From Syntrophus aciditrophicus SB (lineage in GTDB: Bacteria > Desulfobacterota > Syntrophia > Syntrophales > Syntrophaceae): a stretch of DNA of 64,000 nt. Each line of letters begins with the position of its first letter. Position 1 is the stretch's first letter. Positions 18,015 through 26,131 of this stretch are shown piece after piece. A program made the translations under genes and the position numbers. Under the pieces are notes generated by a model. It ran no database searches. It saw only the letters and a program-made list of their open reading frames with translations, and was not told where the DNA came from. The stretch is from contig NC_007759.1 in NCBI RefSeq assembly GCF_000013405.1, positions 2,977,001 through 3,041,000 on the forward strand, read 5' to 3'.

Positions 18015-18052
18015 AATAGTACTTCCGTTTAATTATGATTAGGGAGCCTGCC

Positions 18053-19000
18053 ATGATTCATGAAAACTCTGCAGCCGTCGTATTCCCGGGCCAGGGATCT
18101 CAGCGGCCCGGTATGGGAAAAGATTTTTTTGATAATGTCCCCATATCCAGACAGACATTTGAGGAAGCATCAGATGCTCTGGGCTGGGATGTTGCCGCTC
18201 TGTGTTTTTCCGAGGATGAACGCCTCAACCTGACGGAATTTACTCAGCCCTGTATTGTTACCACTGAAATCGCGATGTTCCGGGCAGTGCAGACTCTTTT
18301 TTCCTTCTCTCCCTCCTTCTATGGCGGACACAGTCTCGGTGAATTTTCAGCTCTTGTTGCAGCCGGCGTTTTTCCATTTCAGGATACGCTGCGCATCGTT
18401 CACGAAAGAGGCCGTTTGATGCAGAACGCGGTCCCCGTCGGTGTTGGAGGAATGGCAGCCGTTATTTTAAACGATCTGGATGTCCAGCAAATCCGCAGCC
18501 TGCTTTCCGATCTCCCTGTGGATGTGGCCAATGAAAATTCTCTGCACCAGGTTGTGATCAGCGGAGATGCCAAAGCATTGCCCGTCGCGGAAAGCCGCCT
18601 GACAGAGCAGTTCACGGATTCCTCCTTCCGGGTGGTTCCGTTGCGGGTCAGCGCACCCTTTCACAGCCGGTTCATGAAATCCATTGAAGAGCCTTTTGAG
18701 CAGGTATTGCGCGCCTCTTCACCCCTCTGGAAGTCTCAGAACGCGGATAAGGTGACTTCCAACTATACGGGTGGCTATCACCTTCCCACGACTGAAGCTG
18801 TTTCCACGGCTCTCGTTCTGCAGCTCAGCCACGCCGTTCGATGGGTCGATAACATGAGAACCCTGTCTTCCTCAACAAAAAGTGTCTTTGAAGTCGGACC
18901 CGGTCGGCCGCTTCGTGACTTTTTCAAGACAATCGGCATAACCTGTTCTTCCGTCACCACCCTTTCGGCTGCTGAACGTCTTTTCCGTAATGAAAAGTGA
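18053..19000 (+). CDS. Malonyl-CoA:ACP transacylase-like acyltransferase (FabD family)
   Basis: A 315-residue acyltransferase that would load an acyl or malonyl group on the cluster's ACP. FPGQGSQRPGMG opens the protein, GGHSLGEFSALVAAG holds the nucleophilic Ser, and SAPFHSRFM holds the His. AGGGAG is 7 bases before this ATG; an in-frame ATG at 18035 lacks a site. It is the first gene behind the sigma-54 promoter and begins a tightly packed ten-gene unit. Since a housekeeping FabD is probably elsewhere, this copy is likely dedicated to the cluster. Confidence 0.88.
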   Translation: MIHENSAAVVFPGQGSQRPGMGKDFFDNVPISRQTFEEASDALGWDVAALCFSEDERLNLTEFTQPCIVTTEIAMFRAVQTLFSFSPSFYGGHSLGEFSALVAAGVFPFQDTLRIVHERGRLMQNAVPVGVGGMAAVILNDLDVQQIRSLLSDLPVDVANENSLHQVVISGDAKALPVAESRLTEQFTDSSFRVVPLRVSAPFHSRFMKSIEEPFEQVLRASSPLWKSQNADKVTSNYTGGYHLPTTEAVSTALVLQLSHAVRWVDNMRTLSSSTKSVFEVGPGRPLRDFFKTIGITCSSVTTLSAAERLFRNEK

Positions 19001-19048
19001 TTGACGGACTTTTATACTCCGACCGGTTTAAGAAAGGATAATAATAAT

Positions 19049-20245
19049 ATGGATCTGAGCCTGACCGATACTCAACAGATGTATGTGACTACAGTGCAGC
19101 GTTTTGTCAAGAACGACATCCTGCCCCATGTTCTGGAAATGGATCGCAGGCATGTCTTTCCCATGGATCTGATCAAGACTTCCTGGGAAATGGGCATCAT
19201 GAATATCAGCATCCCGGAATCCATCAAAGGCTACCATGTTGACGTAGTCTCCGCCGCACTGATCATCAGGGAACTGGCTTATGGCGATTCCGGAATTGCG
19301 ACTTCAGCCATGTGCAACGATCTGGCCAATGTGGTTATCGCCCAGCATGGAACAGATGAACAGAAGGAGGCCTTTCTTCGCCCCTTTGTCGATTCGCCGC
19401 TTCTTTCCGCCTTTTGTTTGACCGAACCCGGAGCAGGGTCGGATAACCTCTCCATGACATCTTTTATTTCAAAGCGCGACGATGGCAAGTATGTTCTCAA
19501 CGGGTCTAAATGTTTTATCACCAATGCCTCTTACGCTTCGCAATTCACGGTTTTCTGCAAGGTGGGAAAACCTTCCAGTCAGTTGATGGCCTGTGTTGTG
19601 GTTCCTGTTCCCCCATTTGTCCTGGACAAAGCGTCTCCTGTCGATGGGATTCGGGAAATTGAACTGGCCTCCGGAGGAAAGATCACTGTCGGGAAGCCTG
19701 AGGATAAGCTGGGGCAGCGTCTATCCAATACCGCCAGTGTGACCTTCGAAGATGTGCTCATCGAACCGGGGCAGATTATCGGTGACCGCCGGCTTGGATT
19801 TAAGTACATCATCGACGTTCTCGATTTTGCCCGCCCCATGATCGCCGCGATCGGAGTCGGCGTGGCAAAAAAAGCCTTTGATCTGACCTTGTCTTATACA
19901 AAGGAACGCAAACAGTTCGGTCAGCGGCTCTGCGACATTCCCGTTGCCCGGGAAATGCTGGTTCAAATGTGGAAAAAAGTGGAGCTTTCCGAGCTGGCTT
20001 TGCTCAAATCCGCCATCAAGATACAGGAAAATGCCACAGATAAGGGCATGTATTCCTCCCTGGCTAAAAATGAAGCCGCGGAAGCCGCTCTGTTCTGTGC
20101 AAACGAGGGACTCCATCTTCACGGCGGCTACGGGTTCACGAATGAGTATGAGATTTCCAAGCTCGTTCGTGATGTTCATATAATTGACATTTACGAGGGA
20201 ACCCGTGAAGTCCAGAACATGATCATCGGGCGGGAACTTGTATAA
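19049..20245 (+). CDS. Acyl-CoA dehydrogenase-family flavoenzyme
   Basis: A 398-residue member of the acyl-CoA dehydrogenase superfamily with all usual parts: SAFCLTEPGAGSDNLSM (FAD/substrate strand), ITNASYASQFTVF, the RKQFGQ-type segment (ERKQFGQRLCDIP) and IIDIYEGTREVQNMIIGREL with the catalytic Glu. AAAGGA lies 11 bases upstream of the ATG at 19049; a TTG at 19001 is less likely. Within a fatty-acid-synthase-like cluster that has no FabI/FabK-type enoyl reductase, it may act on ACP-bound chains, either desaturating them or serving as enoyl reductase. That role is inference. Confidence 0.9.
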   Translation: MDLSLTDTQQMYVTTVQRFVKNDILPHVLEMDRRHVFPMDLIKTSWEMGIMNISIPESIKGYHVDVVSAALIIRELAYGDSGIATSAMCNDLANVVIAQHGTDEQKEAFLRPFVDSPLLSAFCLTEPGAGSDNLSMTSFISKRDDGKYVLNGSKCFITNASYASQFTVFCKVGKPSSQLMACVVVPVPPFVLDKASPVDGIREIELASGGKITVGKPEDKLGQRLSNTASVTFEDVLIEPGQIIGDRRLGFKYIIDVLDFARPMIAAIGVGVAKKAFDLTLSYTKERKQFGQRLCDIPVAREMLVQMWKKVELSELALLKSAIKIQENATDKGMYSSLAKNEAAEAALFCANEGLHLHGGYGFTNEYEISKLVRDVHIIDIYEGTREVQNMIIGRELV

Positions 20246-20247
20246 TT

Positions 20248-21228
20248 ATGTTATATCTACATGGCTTAGGACATTTTCACCCTGAAAATGTCATCAGCAA
20301 TCAATTCCTGGAAGAACTCGATATCGGCACGAACGAAGAGTGGATTATCGAGCGGGTGGGTATTCTTTCTCGGCGAACAGTCCTGCCTCTGGATTACATC
20401 CGTTCGACCAGAAACCAGGATCAGCGGGCAGCTTTTGAGGCTGCTGAATACAACAACGCACAGACAGGCTCTTTTGCGGCCAGAATGGCCCTTGAGCGGG
20501 CAGGCATTTCCCCTGAAGACATCGGCATGGTCATTTCGGGAAGTTCCGCCCAGGACATGCTGACACCAGCGGAAGCATCGACGGTCGCCGGAGAGTTGAA
20601 CATTGACGTTCCCTGTTTCGACATAAATTCCGCATGCAGCACCTTCGGTATGCATATCAATGTCCTTGGCATGATGAAACCGGAAGCTCTTCCTCCCTTT
20701 GTGCTGCTCGTCAACCCCGAAAATATGACACGAAACGTGAATTACGCGGATCGCAGCGTAGCCGTCCTCTGGGGTGACGGAAGTGCGGCCGCGGTGGTTT
20801 CCACACGGGAACGTTCCCGTGCCGTTTTTCTCTCCAGCCACTGCGATTCGAAACCTACCGCATGGGAAAAGGTCATGATTCCCCGGATGGGCTATTTTCA
20901 GCAGGATGGGCATGCGGTTCAGGGGTTTGCCATCCGCAAGACAACAGAATCGATTCGTGCCCTGCAATCTTTGTATCCGGTCAACCGTTTTGTCGGCCAT
21001 CAGGCAAATCTCGGCATGCTTCGCACAGCTTGTGAGCGTACAGGAATCACGGAAGATCAGCATTGGCATAATGTTGAACTTTTTGGCAATACAGGCTGCT
21101 CAAGCGCCCCTGCCGTATTGAGTCAGCATTGGGATGACTTCACTCCCGGCGATCATATTGCGGTTTGCGTTGTGGGAGGCGGTCTGACTTGGGTGCACAC
21201 CCTTTTAAAAATTGAGGATATTAAATGA
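20248..21228 (+). CDS. 3-oxoacyl-ACP synthase III-like (KAS III) enzyme
   Basis: A 326-residue thiolase-fold condensing enzyme. The Cys-His-Asn triad is visible: Cys 130 in DINSACSTFG, His in VGHQANLGML and Asn in FGNTGCSSAP. Such enzymes start chains by condensing an acyl-CoA with malonyl-ACP. It starts two bases after the dehydrogenase stop and overlaps the next gene by four bases. The N-terminal third is divergent from housekeeping FabH, so the primer may not be acetyl-CoA. Confidence 0.88.
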   Translation: MLYLHGLGHFHPENVISNQFLEELDIGTNEEWIIERVGILSRRTVLPLDYIRSTRNQDQRAAFEAAEYNNAQTGSFAARMALERAGISPEDIGMVISGSSAQDMLTPAEASTVAGELNIDVPCFDINSACSTFGMHINVLGMMKPEALPPFVLLVNPENMTRNVNYADRSVAVLWGDGSAAAVVSTRERSRAVFLSSHCDSKPTAWEKVMIPRMGYFQQDGHAVQGFAIRKTTESIRALQSLYPVNRFVGHQANLGMLRTACERTGITEDQHWHNVELFGNTGCSSAPAVLSQHWDDFTPGDHIAVCVVGGGLTWVHTLLKIEDIK

Positions 21229-21815
21229 CTTACGAAGAATTTTGTAAGCAAGGAAGCTTCTCTCTCGAAGATTTGCTTGCCTTTGCATACGGCAATCTTG
21301 TAGATGATCGTCCCGATGGCTTTGACGCACGTCTTCCTGCCCCTCCTTTTCTCATGCTGGATCGGATTCTGACGATCACAAGTGAAGGCCGGCAGGGACG
21401 CATCGTAGCGGAGCAGGATATTCGTCTTGACGCCTGGTATTTCCAGTGCCATATGCCCGGCGACCCGGTCCAGCCGGGTTGCCTCTGTGTCGATGCCATC
21501 TGGCAGCTGCTCGGATTTTATTGCGTCTGGCGGGGTGCATTGGGTGCCGGAAGAGCGCTGGGATGCAAAAATGTTTCCTTCAACGGTCAGATTCGACCCT
21601 ACAACCGTTGCGTTCGTTATGAAGTGGATATTCGTCGTTTTTCCCATTTGAAGGATTCCGGAGCCAGCATTGTGATCGGCGATGCGAAGGTCTTTGTGGA
21701 TAATGAATTGATCACGGAAATTACCCAGGCCCAGACCGGTGTTTTCAGTGGCATTGTTTATCCGGATTATCCAAAACACTCCCGCAATTCAGTGGGAGGA
21801 ATGATCAGGAGTTGA
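21225..21815 (+). CDS. FabA-like 3-hydroxyacyl-ACP dehydratase
   Basis: A 196-residue hot-dog fold protein with a clear FabA signature, WYFQCHMPGDPVQPGCLCVD then AIWQLLGFY. Catalytic His 76 and Asp 90 have the same 14-residue spacing as E. coli His 70/Asp 84. FabA proteins dehydrate 3-hydroxyacyl-ACP and can isomerise trans-2 to cis-3 double bonds. RALGCKNVSFNGQIRP also fits. It is about 25 residues longer than E. coli FabA. ATGA overlaps link it to both neighbours. Confidence 0.88.
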   Translation: MTYEEFCKQGSFSLEDLLAFAYGNLVDDRPDGFDARLPAPPFLMLDRILTITSEGRQGRIVAEQDIRLDAWYFQCHMPGDPVQPGCLCVDAIWQLLGFYCVWRGALGAGRALGCKNVSFNGQIRPYNRCVRYEVDIRRFSHLKDSGASIVIGDAKVFVDNELITEITQAQTGVFSGIVYPDYPKHSRNSVGGMIRS

Positions 21816-22552
21816 ACATGAGTCAAGACAAACCAGTTGCCATCATCACCGGAGGAGGTACGGGAATCGGTGCGGCCTGTTCCAGAATTCTTTCCCGGGA
21901 TGGTTTCCGTGTGGGAATCAATTATATAGATCCAGTAGAGGAGCAGTCCCGTCAGGTTCTTTCTGAGCTTGAAGACGGCTTTCTTCTTAAGGCGGATCTT
22001 TCCAATCCGGACGAGATCGAAACCATGATCGCGGAAATCAGAGAAAAGGCGCGTCGCGTGGATGTTCTGGTCAATGGCGCAGGCATATCCATCAATAAAG
22101 ACATCAACAGCATGACACTCGATGATTTCGATCTTCAGAGGGCCATCGTCAGGGGAAGCTGGTATCTGACCAAAAGGATCCTCAGGCTTTTCATGCTCCG
22201 GAAAAACAGCGGACGCATCATCAACATCTCCAGTGTTGTCGGTCATACCGGTAACTCCGGCCAGATTCCCTACACAATGGAAAAAGCCGCCTTGGACGCC
22301 TTTACGAAGTCGCTATGCAAGGAACTTGCAGGGAGAAACATCCTGGTTAATTCCGTCGCCCCGGGGTTCATCGACACACCGATGACCCAGAATCTGCCGG
22401 ATGAAGTTAAAAGCCGCATTCTGGGAAGCATTCCTCTGGGCCGTCTTGGATCGCCGGAAGAGATCGCCGATTTGGTTTCCTTTCTTGCCTGCAGGGCTTC
22501 GTATATTTCAGGAACGGTCATTCATGTGAACGGAGGCCTGTATGGTGGCTGA
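21812..22552 (+). CDS. 3-oxoacyl-ACP reductase-like SDR (FabG family)
   Basis: A 246-residue short-chain dehydrogenase. Cofactor motif TGGGTGIGAAC (residues 10-20), NGAGIS strand motif, catalytic Ser/Tyr/Lys in ISSVVGHTGNSGQIPYTMEKA, and the C-terminal SYISGTVIHVNGGLYGG typical of FabG. It would reduce the 3-oxo group after each condensation with NADPH or NADH. It overlaps the FabA-like gene by 4 bases and the FabZ-like gene by 11. Confidence 0.9.
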   Translation: MNMSQDKPVAIITGGGTGIGAACSRILSRDGFRVGINYIDPVEEQSRQVLSELEDGFLLKADLSNPDEIETMIAEIREKARRVDVLVNGAGISINKDINSMTLDDFDLQRAIVRGSWYLTKRILRLFMLRKNSGRIINISSVVGHTGNSGQIPYTMEKAALDAFTKSLCKELAGRNILVNSVAPGFIDTPMTQNLPDEVKSRILGSIPLGRLGSPEEIADLVSFLACRASYISGTVIHVNGGLYGG

Positions 22553-23021
22553 TCAGGAAACAATGGACCTCATTCTCAACGCGGTTCCACAAAAACATCC
22601 CTTTCGATTCATCGATGAGATTATCGAACTGGACGATGATCACATTGTGGGTTCTTACCGCTATCGCGAGGATGAGTACTTCTATGAGGGACACTTTCCC
22701 GACCGCCCAATCACTCCGGGAGTTATTCTCATTGAAACCATGGCCCAGACGGGCGTCGTCGCTTTCGGACTTTACCTGACCATGCGGCAGAAGGATTATT
22801 CCCTTGAAGAAACCAAACAATTGACCACCCTGTTTACTTTTGTCGAGGGTGTCGAATTTAACAATATTGTATCACCTGGTGAGCGGGTGATTGTCCGTGG
22901 TGAAAAAATATATTTCCGGAGGGGAAGCCTGAAAACAAGGGTGAGTATGGAACGGGAAAATGGTGAGAATATCTGTTTTGGTGTATTAGCCGGGGCGGGG
23001 GTCATGTTAAATGAAGCATAG
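22542..23021 (+). CDS. FabZ-like 3-hydroxyacyl-ACP dehydratase
   Basis: A 159-residue hot-dog dehydratase with the FabZ motif EGHFPDRPITPGVILIETMAQ; catalytic His 51 and Glu 65. The cluster thus carries two distinct dehydratases, one FabA-like and one FabZ-like. That suggests double bonds are both kept and removed during chain growth. It overlaps the genes on both sides by 11 bases, pointing to coupled translation. Confidence 0.88.
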   Translation: MVADQETMDLILNAVPQKHPFRFIDEIIELDDDHIVGSYRYREDEYFYEGHFPDRPITPGVILIETMAQTGVVAFGLYLTMRQKDYSLEETKQLTTLFTFVEGVEFNNIVSPGERVIVRGEKIYFRRGSLKTRVSMERENGENICFGVLAGAGVMLNEA

Positions 23022-24288
23022 AGTCGTTATTACAGGCATGGGTGTTGTGGCACCCAACGGTCATGGATTGCAGGAATTTGAAGCGGCCCTTCGCGAGGGT
23101 CGGTCAGGCATCCGCTTTATTCAAGAGCTGAAGGATCTCAATTTCGCCTGTCAGGTAGGCGGCGTGCCTCAAGGTGTTGAAGCGATTCGCGAACGTTATT
23201 TTTTACCCGAACAGCTTGTTTCAATGAATGAGAACATCGGTTACGCGGCGATTTCCGCCGTTGACGCCTGGAAGGATGCCGGGTTTACCGTACCTCCTTT
23301 CGACTCCGATGAGGTGGATTGGGATTCAGGCATAATCGTGGGTTCCGGAATTGGAGGAATGGATACGATTGCCAATATCGTGGTTCCCATGGTCACTTCC
23401 GGTAAAGTGAAACGGATGGGCAGCAGCATTGTCGAACAGGTCATGAACAGCGGAACCAGCGCACGCGTCGGCGGACTGCTGGCCCTCGGAAACCAGGTGA
23501 CCTCCAACTCCTCGGCATGCAGCACCGGAAATGAAGCCATATTTGAAGGCATGATGCGGATCCGGTTGGGATTAGCCAAGCGGATGCTTGCCGGCGGATG
23601 TGAGGGCTCATCACCATTCATCTGGGCGGGTTTTGACGCGATGAAAGTGCTTGCCCGGAAATATAACGATTGTCCCGAAGAAGCATCCCGCCCCCTGAGC
23701 GGATCAGCGGCCGGATTTATTCCCGGCGCCGGTGGGGCTCTTCTTCTTCTGGAGGATCTTGAAACAGCGCAAGCCAGGGGCGCCCGTATTTATGCGGAAC
23801 TCCTCGGAGGAAACGTCAACTGCGGCGGTCACCGGATGGGAGGGTCCATGACCGCTCCCAATCCGGAAGGAGTCAAACGATGCGTCCGCTCAGCCATTGC
23901 CGATGCAGGCATTTCTTCAATGGACGTCGATGCGATTAATGGCCACCTGACGGCAACATTCGCTGATCCCTACGAGGTCAGGAACTGGGCCGGGGCACTG
24001 GATCGGGAGCCGGATAATTTTCCCTATATCAATTCAACCAAATCCATGATCGGTCATTGTCTCGGTGCAGCAGGAGCCGTCGAGTGCGTTGCGGTTGTTC
24101 TGCAGCTCCATAAAGGGTTTCTCCATCCCTCCGTGAACTGCACGGATGTTCATCCGGAGATTGAGTCATTCTCCAAGAGTATTCCGCATCAGGCCCTGGA
24201 ATGTCCTGATGTGAAGATTATCGCCAAAGCCGGCTTCGGGTTCGGCGATGTTAACAGTTGCTTGATTTTCAAGAAATGGGAAGAGTAA
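23011..24288 (+). CDS. 3-oxoacyl-ACP synthase II-like (KAS I/II) enzyme
   Basis: A 425-residue elongating condensing enzyme. Cys 170 in TSNSSACSTGNEA is the nucleophile; the two His are in INGHLTATFADP, a variant of the usual NAHGTST, and KSMIGHCLGAAGA. It lacks the aromatic-polyketide style chain-length partner, so it is not an obvious KS-CLF pair. It overlaps the FabZ-like gene and is followed by the ACP gene after 38 bases. Confidence 0.9.
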   Translation: MKHRVVITGMGVVAPNGHGLQEFEAALREGRSGIRFIQELKDLNFACQVGGVPQGVEAIRERYFLPEQLVSMNENIGYAAISAVDAWKDAGFTVPPFDSDEVDWDSGIIVGSGIGGMDTIANIVVPMVTSGKVKRMGSSIVEQVMNSGTSARVGGLLALGNQVTSNSSACSTGNEAIFEGMMRIRLGLAKRMLAGGCEGSSPFIWAGFDAMKVLARKYNDCPEEASRPLSGSAAGFIPGAGGALLLLEDLETAQARGARIYAELLGGNVNCGGHRMGGSMTAPNPEGVKRCVRSAIADAGISSMDVDAINGHLTATFADPYEVRNWAGALDREPDNFPYINSTKSMIGHCLGAAGAVECVAVVLQLHKGFLHPSVNCTDVHPEIESFSKSIPHQALECPDVKIIAKAGFGFGDVNSCLIFKKWEE

Positions 24289-24326
24289 AATCAAATTATT
24301 TATTAAGGAATAAAGGAGCATAAAAA

Positions 24327-24575
24327 ATGGACGAAAAAAAGATTTTTGATGAGTTGATCAACATCCTGAGGCTTTACGCCAAGGATCCTGCTCTTCTTGA
24401 AAAAGCCACGAAAGAAACGCATATTCTGAACGATCTCAAGGTCAATTCAGCGCGTCTTGTGGACGTCATCATTAAATGTGAGGATGTCTTTGGAATAGAA
24501 ATCGATGATGATGACGCCGACAAGATCCGGACGATCGGAAACGCGATCGAAGTGATTCAGAGCAAATTAGCATAG
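24327..24575 (+). CDS. Acyl carrier protein, cluster-specific
   Basis: An 82-residue acidic helical protein. The phosphopantetheine Ser is Ser 41 in LKVNSARLVDVI; the usual DSL is NSA here, a clear departure from housekeeping AcpP. The tail GIEIDDDDADKIRTIGNAIEVI is typical of helices III-IV. AAAGGAG lies 8 bases before the ATG. The variant recognition helix and the dedicated phosphopantetheinyl transferase two genes later suggest a carrier kept separate from primary fatty acid synthesis. Confidence 0.87.
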   Translation: MDEKKIFDELINILRLYAKDPALLEKATKETHILNDLKVNSARLVDVIIKCEDVFGIEIDDDDADKIRTIGNAIEVIQSKLA

Positions 24576-24583
24576 GGTTCATC

Positions 24584-25408
24584 ATGAATGAGATGGCGAA
24601 ACATCATCTTCTTCTGCAGTATTATCTCGGCAGGATTGCTGTGTTGATCCTGGGTCCGTTGATTTATCTGGCGATACGCCTTGCGGGCTATCGGGTCCGG
24701 GACCTGCGTCAGATTCGCCGTAAATGCCACGAGCTCTTCAAAATCCATGAAGGGCCGTGGATTATTTGCGCAAATCATCTGACGATGATCGATTCCGCGA
24801 TACTGGCTTATGTCATCGCCCCAACGCACCGCTTTATGTTCAACTACCGGATTCTCCCCTGGAATGTTCCGGAAAGGGCCAATTTTCAGCGTAATCTATT
24901 TCTCACGGTCCTTTGTTATCTCTCGAAGTGCATCCCCATCAGCCGTGGCGGAGACCGTCAAGAGGTTCGGTCCACACTGGATTCATGCCTTTCCGTGTTG
25001 AAAAGTAAACAGAACGTTCTAATTTTTCCGGAAGGTGGCCGTTCACGCACAGGACGGGTGGATACTGAAAATTTCTCCTATGGAATTGGACAATTAATCG
25101 ATTCCTGCAAGGAATGTAAAGTGCTGTGCATTTACCTGCGGGGGGACAGCCAGCATACTTACAGCAATCTGCCCCGCTGGGGAGAGAAATTTTCCGTGCT
25201 CATCGATATCATGGAACCTGTTTCCACGGAATTGACCGGCCGTAGAGCACATCGTCATTATGCGGCACAGAGCATTCAGCAACTGGCCCTGTTGGAGGAA
25301 AGTTATTTTGCCTCATGTCGGCAACGACATCGTGGATCTGACCGATTCCGCGTCAAAAAAGAAGAGCAGGAATACTCGCTTTCTGAACCGCGTCTTCACG
25401 CCCGATGA
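24584..25408 (+). CDS. PlsC-like 1-acylglycerol-3-phosphate acyltransferase family protein
   Basis: A 274-residue membrane-associated acyltransferase. Motif I is CANHLTMID (His-x4-Asp), motif III FPEGGRSRTGR. One hydrophobic helix lies near residues 15-35. It would move the finished chain from the ACP to a glycerol-phosphate or other hydroxyl acceptor, so the product is probably a membrane lipid. Its last about 33 codons overlap the phosphopantetheinyl transferase gene in another frame and look like non-conserved tail. Confidence 0.82.
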   Translation: MNEMAKHHLLLQYYLGRIAVLILGPLIYLAIRLAGYRVRDLRQIRRKCHELFKIHEGPWIICANHLTMIDSAILAYVIAPTHRFMFNYRILPWNVPERANFQRNLFLTVLCYLSKCIPISRGGDRQEVRSTLDSCLSVLKSKQNVLIFPEGGRSRTGRVDTENFSYGIGQLIDSCKECKVLCIYLRGDSQHTYSNLPRWGEKFSVLIDIMEPVSTELTGRRAHRHYAAQSIQQLALLEESYFASCRQRHRGSDRFRVKKEEQEYSLSEPRLHAR

Positions 25409-25997
25409 AAAAAGCGTCATTTTATCTTCCGCTTTTCCCGATCTGCTACTCTGGGCCTTATGGGCTGCCAAGGAGGCAGCCTATAAGGCAATCAGCAAGG
25501 AATTCCCGGATATCCCTTCGATTCCCAGACTTTTTCCTGTTTTTTTAGATCCTCATGATTCTGCGGATTTCCCTCCAGAATCCAGAATTATTCCTTTTTC
25601 CGGCTACAGTACGGGTACCGTCCTGACGCCCGAAGGAACGTGCTGGATTCGAATCGATTATCGCCCTGCCTGTCTCCACTGCGTTGCTTTTACCGACGTC
25701 CCTGATCATCTCATTTCTTCCTGGCGCGTTCATTATCTTTTTGCACCACGTCAAACGGCTTCATCTCCCGAATCCGAGGCGGTCCGCCTGGCATCAAGGC
25801 TCCATCTCGCCGGTTTTCTTGAAAAAAAATTTGAAGACCTGGAGATCATTCGCGGGAATGACGGACATTCCCAAGCGCCGCCCCGCGTCATCTGTCAGGG
25901 TCGTCCTCTGGATGTCGACATCAGCCTGAGCCATCACGGATTGTTTATAGCTCATGCCTGCCTGAAGCACTACGGAGATTCTTCCTTATCCCCTTGA
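25308..25997 (+). CDS. 4'-phosphopantetheinyl transferase (Sfp/AcpS superfamily)
   Basis: A 229-residue transferase that would activate the cluster ACP. It has VGNDIVDL at the N-terminus and WAAKEAAYKA, the metal- and CoA-binding motifs of the family, plus DISLSHHGLFIAHA in the second half. I start it at TTG 25308 because GGAGGAAA precedes it and VGNDIVDL follows at once. That leaves a 101-base overlap with the acyltransferase gene. It ends the acyl cluster. Confidence 0.82.
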   Translation: MPHVGNDIVDLTDSASKKKSRNTRFLNRVFTPDEKSVILSSAFPDLLLWALWAAKEAAYKAISKEFPDIPSIPRLFPVFLDPHDSADFPPESRIIPFSGYSTGTVLTPEGTCWIRIDYRPACLHCVAFTDVPDHLISSWRVHYLFAPRQTASSPESEAVRLASRLHLAGFLEKKFEDLEIIRGNDGHSQAPPRVICQGRPLDVDISLSHHGLFIAHACLKHYGDSSLSP

Positions 25998-26041
25998 CAA
26001 AAAAATGAACGGATTTGGGATTTGCACTCTTTACCGTCCTG

Positions 26042-26053
26042 TGATACGTATCA
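26042..26053. promoter_or_regulatory. Perfect 12-bp palindrome TGATACGTATCA
   Basis: It sits in the 134-base gap between the acyl cluster and the MCE operon, 79 bases before the permease start. Dimeric repressors often bind such sites; no regulator can be named. Confidence 0.35.
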
Positions 26054-26131
26054 GGCTCATTCAAACTAAAGGTTTTTCACCGAAGTCCTCAATATTTAAA
26101 ACGATTCCCCGGATGACACAATGCGGAGAAA

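Noticed and set aside
18035-18052. Upstream ATG as the start of the malonyltransferase
   Set aside because: It has no ribosome site, while the ATG at 18053 has AGGGAG at good distance and is followed directly by family sequence.
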